Assembly: GCF_001189295.1 (NCBI RefSeq)
Contig: NZ_CP012159.1
Coordinates: forward strand, 8,726,501-8,790,500
From: Chondromyces crocatus
GTDB taxonomy: Bacteria; Myxococcota_A; Polyangia; Polyangiales; Polyangiaceae
DNA length: 64,000 bases
Direction of reading: 5' to 3'
Both the position numbers and the translations under genes were made by a program. The number at the start of each line of letters is the position of its first letter. Within the stretch, counting starts at the first letter, position 1. Shown here piece by piece: positions 1-7,124 of this stretch. The notes beneath the pieces are model-generated. The model made no database searches. It saw nothing but the letters and a program-made list of their open reading frames with translations, and was not told the origin of the DNA.

Positions 1-310
1 TCGCGAGGGCGCTGGAGATGCTGTACGGCGAGTAGAAGAGGTTGCCGGGGTCCTCGCGGAGCTGCTGGTAGAGCGCGAGGGCGAACTCGGTGTTGCCCTG
101 GGCGAGGGCGTCACGATCGGTCGCGGGGATCTGGGGGCTCAGGTTGCGCGAGGCCTCGCCGACGACCACGCAGCCGGCGATGCCGGGGTCGTTGCAGGCG
201 ATGTCATCACCCGGCAGGTCGGGGTCGGTGTTGGGATCCCTGACGCCGGTCGAGGTGCAAGCGAGGGCGGTCAGAGAGAGGGTAAGCGGGAGGAGGTGGA
301 GGAAGCGCAT
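1..310 (-). CDS. Serpin-family lipoprotein, N-terminal part (cut by window edge)
   Basis: The first 103 residues of a third serpin copy; the remainder lies left of the window. It opens with MRFLHLLPLTLSLTALAC, a lipoprotein signal with lipobox ALAC, so the protein should be lipid-anchored outside the cytoplasmic membrane. The mature start is a short Asp/Pro-rich spacer, a paired-Cys segment (ACNDPGIAGC) and the first serpin helix (GNLFYSPYSISSALA, the conserved serpin SPxSI motif). It is almost identical to the same region of the next gene, so recent tandem duplication is likely. The ATG at 310 aligns with the start of both other copies. Serpins trap serine or cysteine proteases; the reactive loop of this copy cannot be seen. 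Confidence 0.85.
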   Translation of the reverse strand, partial: MRFLHLLPLTLSLTALACTSTGVRDPNTDPDLPGDDIACNDPGIAGCVVVGEASRNLSPQIPATDRDALAQGNTEFALALYQQLREDPGNLFYSPYSISSALA

Positions 311-326
311 GCCCTCTCTGAAGCAA

Positions 327-460
327 GGGGCGTACCGCGGCAGGGGGCGTACCGCGGCAGGGGGCGTACCGCGGCAGGGAGGCGTACCGCGGCAGGGGGC
401 GTACCGCGGCAGGGAGGCGTACCGCGGCAGGGGGCGTACCGCGGCAGGGGGGCGTACGGC
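327..460. repeat. 16-18 bp tandem repeat array between serpin genes
   Basis: Seven perfect and one degenerate copy of a unit with the core CGTACCGCGGCAGGG. Cores start at 331, 348, 365, 383, 400, 418 and 435, and the decayed copy (CGTACGGCG) starts at 453. Spacing is 17 or 18 bp. Each unit holds the self-complementary CCGCGG. The array fills the whole space between the stop of one serpin and the start of the next. Units are contiguous with no spacers, so this is not a CRISPR array. Slipped-strand expansion or a multimeric protein-binding site are both possible. Confidence 0.9.
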
Positions 461-465
461 GCGAC

Positions 466-1803
466 TCAGGAGGGGGAGGGATCGCCGACGCGACCGACGA
501 ACAGCACCGCGCGGGTCTGGAGGTCGCGGATGAAGAACAGGAACGGCCGATCCAGGTGGAACTGCACCATCTGCGAGGGGTCGGGGGCGCTCTCGTTGCC
601 GACGATGACGGCCGTCGCCGCGGCGGCTTCGGTGCCGGTCTCGCCGACGTTCACGAAGGCCTTGTGGACGACGTCCATGATGTAGAGGTCCCCTGCGGCG
701 GAGATGCCCGAGAGGTCGGCCTCCTCCGTGAAAGCGATCGCCATCCCGAGCTTGCTCAGCGCGTCCTTGAGGGAGAACTTCGCCTCGAACTCGAACTTGG
801 GCATCTTCGTCTCCACGAGGCGCTGGCTCAGACCCGAGAACACCTGGTCGAGGCGAGCGGCGTCGAGGCCCTGCTCGAAGGCCGCGAGGTCGTCGGGGAG
901 GACGAGCACCATGTCCAGCTCGCCGCCGTCGTACGGCAAGGACGCCGCCTTGAAGCCAGGTCCCTCGCTGTAGGTCGTCTCGAAGGTGCCGTTCATCATC
1001 GGCACCTGGACGCTCTGCCCCGTCTGGGTGGTGAAGCTGCCAGGCTGGGTGTTCTCGTCGTCGAACTGCGTCTGCCACGCGGCGTTGAAGTAGACGGCGT
1101 TGGTGAGCACCATGCGGGTGTGTTTGGTGATGGGGGGAGAGGCGACGAGGTCCCTGATCCGCTCTTCGGTCCTCTTCTCCACCCAGGCGTTGATGAGACC
1201 TACGGCCTCCTGGGTCTTGTTCACGAAGTCGACGACGTGGATACCCGCGCCGTAGCTCTCGCCGAGCACGTCGAGGAAGGGGGCCTCGAAGCTGTAGTTG
1301 ATCTGGCCCCACACGGCGTTGGCGACCGTGAGGCGGAAGGGCTGGCCGTCGGCGGCCTGGGCGCCTTGTCCACGGCTGGTCAGCTCGAGGTCGAGGGCGT
1401 TGAAGGCGGGGTGCAGGCGGCCCTGGGGCAGGGTGAAGTGGAGCGCGGAGGCCATGTCCTGCTCGGTCTGGCCACGAGCACCGGCCCAGGTCATCGCGAG
1501 GGCGCTGGAGATGCTGTGCGGCGAGTAGAACAGGTTGCCAGCGGGCTCGCTGAGGTGCCGGTAGAGCGCGAGGGAGAACTCGGTGTTGCCCTGGGCGAGG
1601 GCGTCACGATCGGCTGCGGGGATCTGAGGGCTCAGGTTGCGGGAGGCCTCGCCGACGACCACGCAGCCGGCGACGCCGGGATCGTTGCAGGCGATGTCTT
1701 CACCCGGACCCGGCTGACCGGGTTCAGGGTTCTCGGTGCCGGTCGAGGCACAGCCGAAGGCCGCGAGGGACAGGGCGAAGGGAAGGACACGGAGGAAGCG
1801 CAT
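466..1803 (-). CDS. Serpin-family lipoprotein, copy 2
   Basis: 445 residues. The signal MRFLRVLPFALSLAAFGC ends in a lipobox (Cys 18), predicting a surface or periplasmic lipoprotein. The serpin fold is complete: SPHSISSALAMTWAGARG, the NAVYFNAAW strand motif and the C-terminal signature (LDRPFLFFIRD). The reactive-centre hinge at about residues 390-398 is GTEAAAATA, which matches the small-residue hinge of inhibitory serpins, so strand insertion and protease trapping are plausible. Counting from the hinge puts the scissile bond near Gly-Asn-Glu-Ser-Ala. The ATG at 1803 is chosen because the lipoprotein signal begins there and aligns with the neighbours; the frame stays open upstream but codes nothing signal-like. 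The target protease is unknown: self-protection, predation defence or control of an own protease are all possible. Confidence 0.93.
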   Translation of the reverse strand: MRFLRVLPFALSLAAFGCASTGTENPEPGQPGPGEDIACNDPGVAGCVVVGEASRNLSPQIPAADRDALAQGNTEFSLALYRHLSEPAGNLFYSPHSISSALAMTWAGARGQTEQDMASALHFTLPQGRLHPAFNALDLELTSRGQGAQAADGQPFRLTVANAVWGQINYSFEAPFLDVLGESYGAGIHVVDFVNKTQEAVGLINAWVEKRTEERIRDLVASPPITKHTRMVLTNAVYFNAAWQTQFDDENTQPGSFTTQTGQSVQVPMMNGTFETTYSEGPGFKAASLPYDGGELDMVLVLPDDLAAFEQGLDAARLDQVFSGLSQRLVETKMPKFEFEAKFSLKDALSKLGMAIAFTEEADLSGISAAGDLYIMDVVHKAFVNVGETGTEAAAATAVIVGNESAPDPSQMVQFHLDRPFLFFIRDLQTRAVLFVGRVGDPSPS

Positions 1804-2139
1804 GCTCGCCTTCAAGCAATGGGTGTGCCGCGTGGCACCACGCGCGCTCGACCGCGGCGCAGGCTGGAAACGCGCCGAACAGGAGTGGTCATGCGCCGTG
1901 GTGTGCCAGACACGTGGCACACCGGGGAAGGCCAGCCATGCCGCTCTGGGGGGTGCGTGAGGTGAGCGTAGGCGACAGGCGCGGTGGCGCCCCCGTGGAG
2001 CGAGAGCGCGAGCCACCATGTCGCTGGAAGAGGTGGGGGTGAGGCCCGAAGGCGCGGGGGCCTTCGTCACGACAGGGAGCGGCTGGGCGGGGAGCGGCTG
2101 GGCAGGGAGCAGCGCGGCGAGGCGCTTCCCTGCACCACG
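1804..2139. other. Intergenic region between serpin copies 2 and 3, with a 15-bp tandem repeat
   Basis: 336 bp without a convincing gene. Reading toward serpin copy 2, the last bases before its start (TTGCTTGAAGGCGAG) resemble those before copy 1 (TTGCTTCAGAGAGG), so the translation-initiation region was probably duplicated with the gene. At 2074-2118 there are two near-perfect copies and one decayed copy of a 15-bp unit built on GGGAGCGGCTGGGC. No clear promoter or terminator hairpin is visible. Confidence 0.5.
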
Positions 2140-3483
2140 TCACTTCGTGGGATCAGCGACGCGGCCGACGAACAGCACCGAGCCGGTCGCGATGTCGCGA
2201 ATGAAGAACAGGAAGGGTCGGTCCAGCGTGATCGACGCCGGCTCCTCGGGATCGGGGATGCCACCCCCCAGGACGAGCACCGCGGTGGCCGCGGCAGCCT
2301 CGGTGCCCTTCTCGTCCACGCCGACGAAGGCCTTGTGGATCACGTCGGAGATCTGCAGGCCCTCGGTCGAGCTGATGCCGGAGAAATTGGCCTTCTCGGT
2401 GAAGGCGTCGGCCATGCCCAGCTTGCTGAGCGCGTCGGCGAGGCTGAACTCCGAGTCGAAGCTGAAGCGCGGGATGCGCGTCTCGACGCGGTGGTCCTGG
2501 AGCGAGCCGAGCACCTCGCCGAAGCGGGCGCCGTCGAGGCCCTGCTCGAAGGTCGCGAGGTCGTCAGGGAGGACGACGACCATGTCGAGCTGGTCGCCAT
2601 CGTAGGGGAGCGTCGCGGCCTTGAAGCCGTCCCCTTCGCCGTATGTCGTGTCGAGGAAGGCGTGCATCATGGGGACCTGGACGGCCTGATGCTGGTCGGT
2701 CGTGAAGGTCGCCGTCTCGGTGTTGTCCTTCTCGAACATGTCCTTCCATGCGGCGCTGAAATACACGGTGTTGGTGAGCACGAGCCGCGTGGACGGCGAG
2801 ACCATGTCGGGGCTCAGCAGGTCCTTGATCTTGCCCTCGGTCTCCTGCTCCACCCAGGTGTTGATCAGGTCCACGGCCTGGTCCTTCTTGCGGGCGAAAT
2901 CGACGACGTGCATGCCTGCGCCGTAGTTCTGGGCGAGGACGTCGAGGAACGGCGCCTCGAACGCATAGCCGGTCTGTCCCCAGAGCGCGTTGGATGCGTG
3001 GAGGCGGAAGGGCAGGCCGTCGGCCCCCTTGGCTCCCTGACCCCGGCTCGACAGTGCGAGATCGAGGGCGTTGAAGGCGTTGTGGAGCTGCTGCTGCGGC
3101 AAGGTGAAGCCGAGCGTTGCGGCCATGTCGTCCTCGGTCTGCGCACGGGCGCCGGCCCAGGTCATCGCGAGGGCGGTGGAGATGCTGTACGGGGAGTAGA
3201 ACAGGTTGCCCGACTCGGCGCCGAGGTGGCCGTAGAGCGAGAGCGCGAAGCTGGTGTTGCCCTCGACCAGCGCGGTGAGCTCGTTGGCCTGGACGGCGGG
3301 GCTCTCGTTCCGCGCCAGCTCGGAGCGCACCACGCAGCCCGCGGTGTCGGGGTTGTCGCAGCCGCAAGGCGGGGCATCGGCGGCCTTGGGCGTCGAGGAA
3401 TCACCGCAAAGATCGGGGGCGCTCGTCGTACATCCGAGAGCGGCGGCGGAAAGGAAGAGGGGAAGGAGCTTGAGGAACCGCAT
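2140..3483 (-). CDS. Serpin-family lipoprotein, copy 3
   Basis: 447 residues; the most diverged of the three tandem serpins. The signal MRFLKLLPLFLSAAALGC gives a lipobox Cys at 18, followed by a Cys-rich spacer (CGDSS, PPCGCDNPDTAGC). Serpin landmarks are SPYSISTALAMTWAGARA, NTVYFSAAW and LDRPFLFFIRD. The hinge at about 393-401 is GTEAAAATA, identical to copy 2, but the following loop reads VLVLGGGIPDP, so the predicted scissile region is Leu/Gly-rich. Same hinge, same loop length and a different bait sequence suggest the copies target different proteases. It is the promoter-proximal gene if the three are co-transcribed. Confidence 0.93.
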   Translation of the reverse strand: MRFLKLLPLFLSAAALGCTTSAPDLCGDSSTPKAADAPPCGCDNPDTAGCVVRSELARNESPAVQANELTALVEGNTSFALSLYGHLGAESGNLFYSPYSISTALAMTWAGARAQTEDDMAATLGFTLPQQQLHNAFNALDLALSSRGQGAKGADGLPFRLHASNALWGQTGYAFEAPFLDVLAQNYGAGMHVVDFARKKDQAVDLINTWVEQETEGKIKDLLSPDMVSPSTRLVLTNTVYFSAAWKDMFEKDNTETATFTTDQHQAVQVPMMHAFLDTTYGEGDGFKAATLPYDGDQLDMVVVLPDDLATFEQGLDGARFGEVLGSLQDHRVETRIPRFSFDSEFSLADALSKLGMADAFTEKANFSGISSTEGLQISDVIHKAFVGVDEKGTEAAAATAVLVLGGGIPDPEEPASITLDRPFLFFIRDIATGSVLFVGRVADPTK

Positions 3484-3791
3484 GGCGTATCTGTTTAGCA
3501 AGCGACATGCCGGGTCTACCCCGCGATGAAAACAGCCCTCGAACGGCCAAGAATCGGGCCGTGAATCGGAAGGGATCATCCGCAGGTCAGGAGGGGGGGT
3601 CGAGAAGCGAAGAGGGGAGGTGAGCCCGCAAGGGCGTGGCTGCCGGACAGCGACACAGGGTGGCACAGCCTGGCTGAGGTCGTCGCGACGCTCCTCTCAC
3701 AGGATGCCCTCGGCACACGGTGGGGAGAGTCGGTGAGCTCTGGCGGGGGGATGCCGAGGAGAAGACAGGGACAGGCCATTCCGGCAGATGC
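3484..3791. other. Intergenic region upstream of the serpin array
   Basis: 308 bp between the end of the acidic propeller gene and the first serpin start; both genes run on the minus strand. It should contain the serpin promoter. The only structure I see is a short inverted repeat, CGGCC at 3544-3548 with GGCCG at 3557-3561. No coding sequence is supported. Confidence 0.4.
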
Positions 3792-6700
3792 TCACTCGTC
3801 CTCGTCCTCGTCCTCGTCGTCCTCTCCTTCGGCCTCGTCTTCGTCCCCATCCTCCTCTTCAGCCCCGCTCTCGTCCTCGTCGTCGCCCTCGTCGTCGCCC
3901 TCGTCCTCTTCGGTTCGCTTCAGCGAGAGCTTCGGAAACCGATCGCCAGAGAGGTCTCGACCCGCTGCCTCCCACGCTTCTGCCATCTGGGTCAGCTCGT
4001 ACCAACCGAGCGGGGACGCATCGATGAAGAGGCGCCCCTCCGAACGCTGGAACTCGAAGAGGGGCAGTTCGAACTCGCCCAGGATGCGGGGCCCATCCTC
4101 GTAAATCCCCCACAAGAGGATCGATTTCTCGCCACTCACGGCCGCGGCGACCACCCGCCCCTTGCAAGCGGATTTCATGTCGAAGCAGTCGAGGCCGCCG
4201 CGCATCCTCAGCTCGCTGACAGTGTCGCGTACGGTGAAGAGGTAGCCTTCCGAATGGGTCGCTACCAGGACCCACCCATCGGCGAGCGGCTCGCAGAAGT
4301 TGACCTCCTCCTGGTCCTCACCGAAGTCGCGAACGAGGACCATGTCGTTCGAGTGGATGCCGACCCGCCAGAGCTTCGTGTCGTCGTCGGTCTGTACGAG
4401 GGCGTGGGTCTGGTCCCAGTTCACCACGGCGTTGCTGGGGTGAGGCGTCACCAGGGCCGTCTCGAAGAGCTGCCCGTCCTTCGCCACGCAGAAGCGGAAC
4501 GAGCGCTTCGCCTCTTTCTTCCAGCCCCAGCAGCTATCGCTTTCTTTGTCGATGTCGGTGACGTCCCGCGCGCCGGTGCCGAACATGGCGCGAACGGGCT
4601 TCGGGATGGTCTTTCCTCGTGGCAGAGGGGACTTCTTGCCGAGGTAGCGCAAGCCAGGGTGTCCAGCAGGCGGCTCGATGACGAAATCTTCGGGCTGCTT
4701 CGGTGGCGCCGCGGGGGTGTCATCGTCATCGTCCTGCGACTCGTCATCGTTCTCGTCGTCGTCGTCGTCGTTCTCGTCCTTGGCTCGGTCGGTCACGGCG
4801 ACCTCCGGATACGAGCGTGGATCCGTGGCGAGCCGTTCGAGCAGCGCTTCAGGGTGGAGGATCTCGTACCCCCTGGCGTAGCTCCCCGTCCTCACGGGCT
4901 CCCCCGAGACACGCACGAAGAGACGGTCGCCGCTCGGAACGACGTCGGCGATCGAGACGTCCTCCTCGCACTGGAGGCTCGCCAGACTGCGGAGCGTGGC
5001 GCCGTCGAAGCCCAGAATGCGCAGGGATGGCGCGTCATTGCCCGCGTCGGCGAAGGTCATGACGATCCGCCCATCGAAGAAGGTCTTGAGATCGTCGGCG
5101 TGCACGTCCCATTCCGCCTCTCGTACGAACCCTTCGTCGGAGGGCCCGTACACGACCAGCGAGTCGCTCGACAGCAGCAGGATCCTGCCTTCCGGCCCAC
5201 AGGCCACGGTAGACATCCAGCCATCGAACTCGAAGAGCTGTCGCACCTTGCCCGCGGCGAACTCCAGCTCGTACACGGCGCCGGAGTCGACGGCGACGAG
5301 GGCGGTCGCGCTGTCTGGGCGGGCGGCGAGGTGGTACTCGGATGACCAGACGCCCTCCAGATCGGCCAGGCGAACCTCGTCACCTTCCAGCCAGGCGAAA
5401 GCGATTGCCTTGCGGAGTGGCCTCACGATGCCGAAGGGGCGTCCGTCGGGCGCCACCTCCAGCGCGAGGGGCCTGGAGAACAGCCTCCGGACATCTACCG
5501 ATGGCTGGGGCCGAGACGGTAGCTCTTCGCGCTTGCGCGCCTCGAACTGGAGGTCACCTTCGATCAACTGAAACGGGGGGTCCTTGGACGGATCTCCGGC
5601 AAACGCCTCGTCGTCCTGGTCTTCGTCGCCTTCGTCGTCGGACGCGGAATCCTCGTCGTCGGAGGCGGAGTCCTCGTCGTCGGAGTCCTCGTCGTCGGAT
5701 GCTGCGTCTTCATCGTCGGACGCAGAATCCTCCTCAGCGTCTCGATCCTCGCGCTCCACCGCGACCCGGGCGACCTCGGCGAAGGCCCCGGGATCGGCCT
5801 CGAGGCGCTCGAGCATCGTGCTCAGACCGACCAGCTCGCAGGTCACCGGCCCGGCCTTGCGGCCTCCGCGCTCGCTTCGACCCTGTGCCAAATGCCGTCC
5901 GTGCAACGAGAACAGGGCGCCGACGCTCACGGTCTTCCGGGCGAGCAAACGAAGGGTGGGCCCGTCGAAGCCATAGACGGCGACGCACTCTTCACCGTCA
6001 TCGTCCCACTGGGTCATGACGAGGATGCGGCCATCGAGGCAAGAGCACATGGCGTAGCCGGTGACATCCCACCCCTGCTCCAGCACCCAGGTGTCTCCAT
6101 CGTTCCGGTAGACGACGAGCATGATGTCGGCGAGCACGAGGACGCGCCCCTCAGGTCCGTAGGCAATCTCATCGGCCCCGCTGACTCTCCCGTCGATCGG
6201 GAAGAGAAGGCGCTGGGTCCCGTCGCGGAAGTCGATCTCCCAGATGGCTTCGTCTTCGATGGCGATCAACGCAGTGCTGCCATCGTCGCGCGCCGCGAGG
6301 GTCATGCTGCTGACGTCTGGAAGCTCGGGCCCAGAGGCGGTGCAGAGGGTGTCATCGACGAGCCACGCGCCGACGCGGCTCCGATTCTTTTTGGCAACGC
6401 CATACACTTTGCCATCGGGGGCCATGCGGACATGAGAGGAGGAGCCGAATGGCTTCCACCGCAAGGCGAGCGCGCCAGGCCACGGCTCGTCTTCGTGGCG
6501 CTCGATGTTCAGCTCGAGCAGGGCGCGAGCGCCGGTTTCGTCCCCTGTCGCCTCGTCTGCCGCCCCCACGCTCCAGCTCCGCGAGGGCTGCTCTTCCGCG
6601 GCTTCTGTGCGCATGGCAGCGAGGGCGCGCTCGACCTCCGGATCCACCGCGGCGCGGGCCTCGAAGCGCGCGTGAGCGCCGGAGCGAGGCAGGTCGATGG

Positions 6701-7112
6701 GCCAGGCTGGGCCTGGTACGGGCTCGGGCCGGAGGGCAGCAGACCAGGCGTCCCAGTCGCCGTCGCTCTCCAGGACCTCGGCGAGCTGGACCTGATCGAG
6801 GGGGCAGGCTTCGTGGACGGCACGAAGCGCATGCGCGACGGCCTGCGCGAACGCTTCGAGGCACGGGCGGCTCCAGCCCGCGGGCCGCGCTCGCACGAGG
6901 GCCCAGCGCTCGGTCCACAGGAGGGGCTCGACCAGCTCCACGGTGTCCGGATCGAGGGCGCGCTGCCATGCCATCGCCGCCGCCCGCCTCGCCGTGCCAT
7001 CCAGTGCGCTCGCAAAGCGGAGCTCGTAGGAGAACAGGTCCTGCTGGAGGGAAAACCAGTCCGCAGGTTCCACGCCGAAGAACACGAAGGGGTACGACGC
7101 TGCGTCCGACAT
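3792..7112 (-). CDS. Large protein with three propeller-like modules and acidic linkers (unknown function)
   Basis: 1106 residues, not a family I can name. Residues 1-210 are a unique domain. Modules at about 216-450 and 541-770 repeat the same pattern (ApDGk.yG, AaR.Dg.tALvA, YGPEGRiLlL, DGRilvm, gFDGatLR.LA), resembling beta-propeller blades. A third, related module spans about 817-1060 (GLRYLGKKSPLP onward). They are separated by Asp/Glu/Ser runs at about 455-503 and 777-797, and the protein ends in an acidic tail (1067-1106). There is no signal peptide or membrane helix, so it is probably cytoplasmic. It starts 12 bp after the stop of its paralogue at 7125-9767, so the two form an operon. 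The acidic runs could bind Ca2+ or basic partners; that is inference only. Confidence 0.75.
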   Translation of the reverse strand: MSDAASYPFVFFGVEPADWFSLQQDLFSYELRFASALDGTARRAAAMAWQRALDPDTVELVEPLLWTERWALVRARPAGWSRPCLEAFAQAVAHALRAVHEACPLDQVQLAEVLESDGDWDAWSAALRPEPVPGPAWPIDLPRSGAHARFEARAAVDPEVERALAAMRTEAAEEQPSRSWSVGAADEATGDETGARALLELNIERHEDEPWPGALALRWKPFGSSSHVRMAPDGKVYGVAKKNRSRVGAWLVDDTLCTASGPELPDVSSMTLAARDDGSTALIAIEDEAIWEIDFRDGTQRLLFPIDGRVSGADEIAYGPEGRVLVLADIMLVVYRNDGDTWVLEQGWDVTGYAMCSCLDGRILVMTQWDDDGEECVAVYGFDGPTLRLLARKTVSVGALFSLHGRHLAQGRSERGGRKAGPVTCELVGLSTMLERLEADPGAFAEVARVAVEREDRDAEEDSASDDEDAASDDEDSDDEDSASDDEDSASDDEGDEDQDDEAFAGDPSKDPPFQLIEGDLQFEARKREELPSRPQPSVDVRRLFSRPLALEVAPDGRPFGIVRPLRKAIAFAWLEGDEVRLADLEGVWSSEYHLAARPDSATALVAVDSGAVYELEFAAGKVRQLFEFDGWMSTVACGPEGRILLLSSDSLVVYGPSDEGFVREAEWDVHADDLKTFFDGRIVMTFADAGNDAPSLRILGFDGATLRSLASLQCEEDVSIADVVPSGDRLFVRVSGEPVRTGSYARGYEILHPEALLERLATDPRSYPEVAVTDRAKDENDDDDDENDDESQDDDDDTPAAPPKQPEDFVIEPPAGHPGLRYLGKKSPLPRGKTIPKPVRAMFGTGARDVTDIDKESDSCWGWKKEAKRSFRFCVAKDGQLFETALVTPHPSNAVVNWDQTHALVQTDDDTKLWRVGIHSNDMVLVRDFGEDQEEVNFCEPLADGWVLVATHSEGYLFTVRDTVSELRMRGGLDCFDMKSACKGRVVAAAVSGEKSILLWGIYEDGPRILGEFELPLFEFQRSEGRLFIDASPLGWYELTQMAEAWEAAGRDLSGDRFPKLSLKRTEEDEGDDEGDDEDESGAEEEDGDEDEAEGEDDEDEDEDE
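5600..5750 (-). repeat. Coding low-complexity repeat (acidic linker)
   Basis: The strand given encodes short repeats of the type SASDDED/SDDED. On the plus strand this reads as repeated TCGTCGTCGGA-type units. A similar Asp/Glu run lies at about 3797-3912 (the protein tail) and a shorter one at about 4720-4780. These are in-frame expansions inside the propeller gene; they produce a spurious Ser/Arg/Pro-rich frame on the other strand that should not be read as a gene. Confidence 0.8.
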
Positions 7113-7124
7113 CGGGCGCTGAGA

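Noticed and set aside
331..460. Possible CRISPR array
   Set aside because: Repeats are contiguous with no spacers and no cas gene is near.
296..685. Plus-strand frame with GAYRGR-type repeats
   Set aside because: It is the translation of the 17-18 bp DNA repeat and of the antisense strand of a serpin gene; there is no ribosome site and no natural composition.
556..1965. Long plus-strand frame opposite serpin copy 2 (469 residues)
   Set aside because: Antisense of a well-supported serpin gene. Long opposite-strand frames are expected at this GC content, and the product has no family features.
3720..5345. 541-residue plus-strand frame opposite the acidic propeller gene
   Set aside because: Val/Leu-rich runs are the reverse reading of Asp/Glu codon repeats; the minus-strand gene has clear modular homology.
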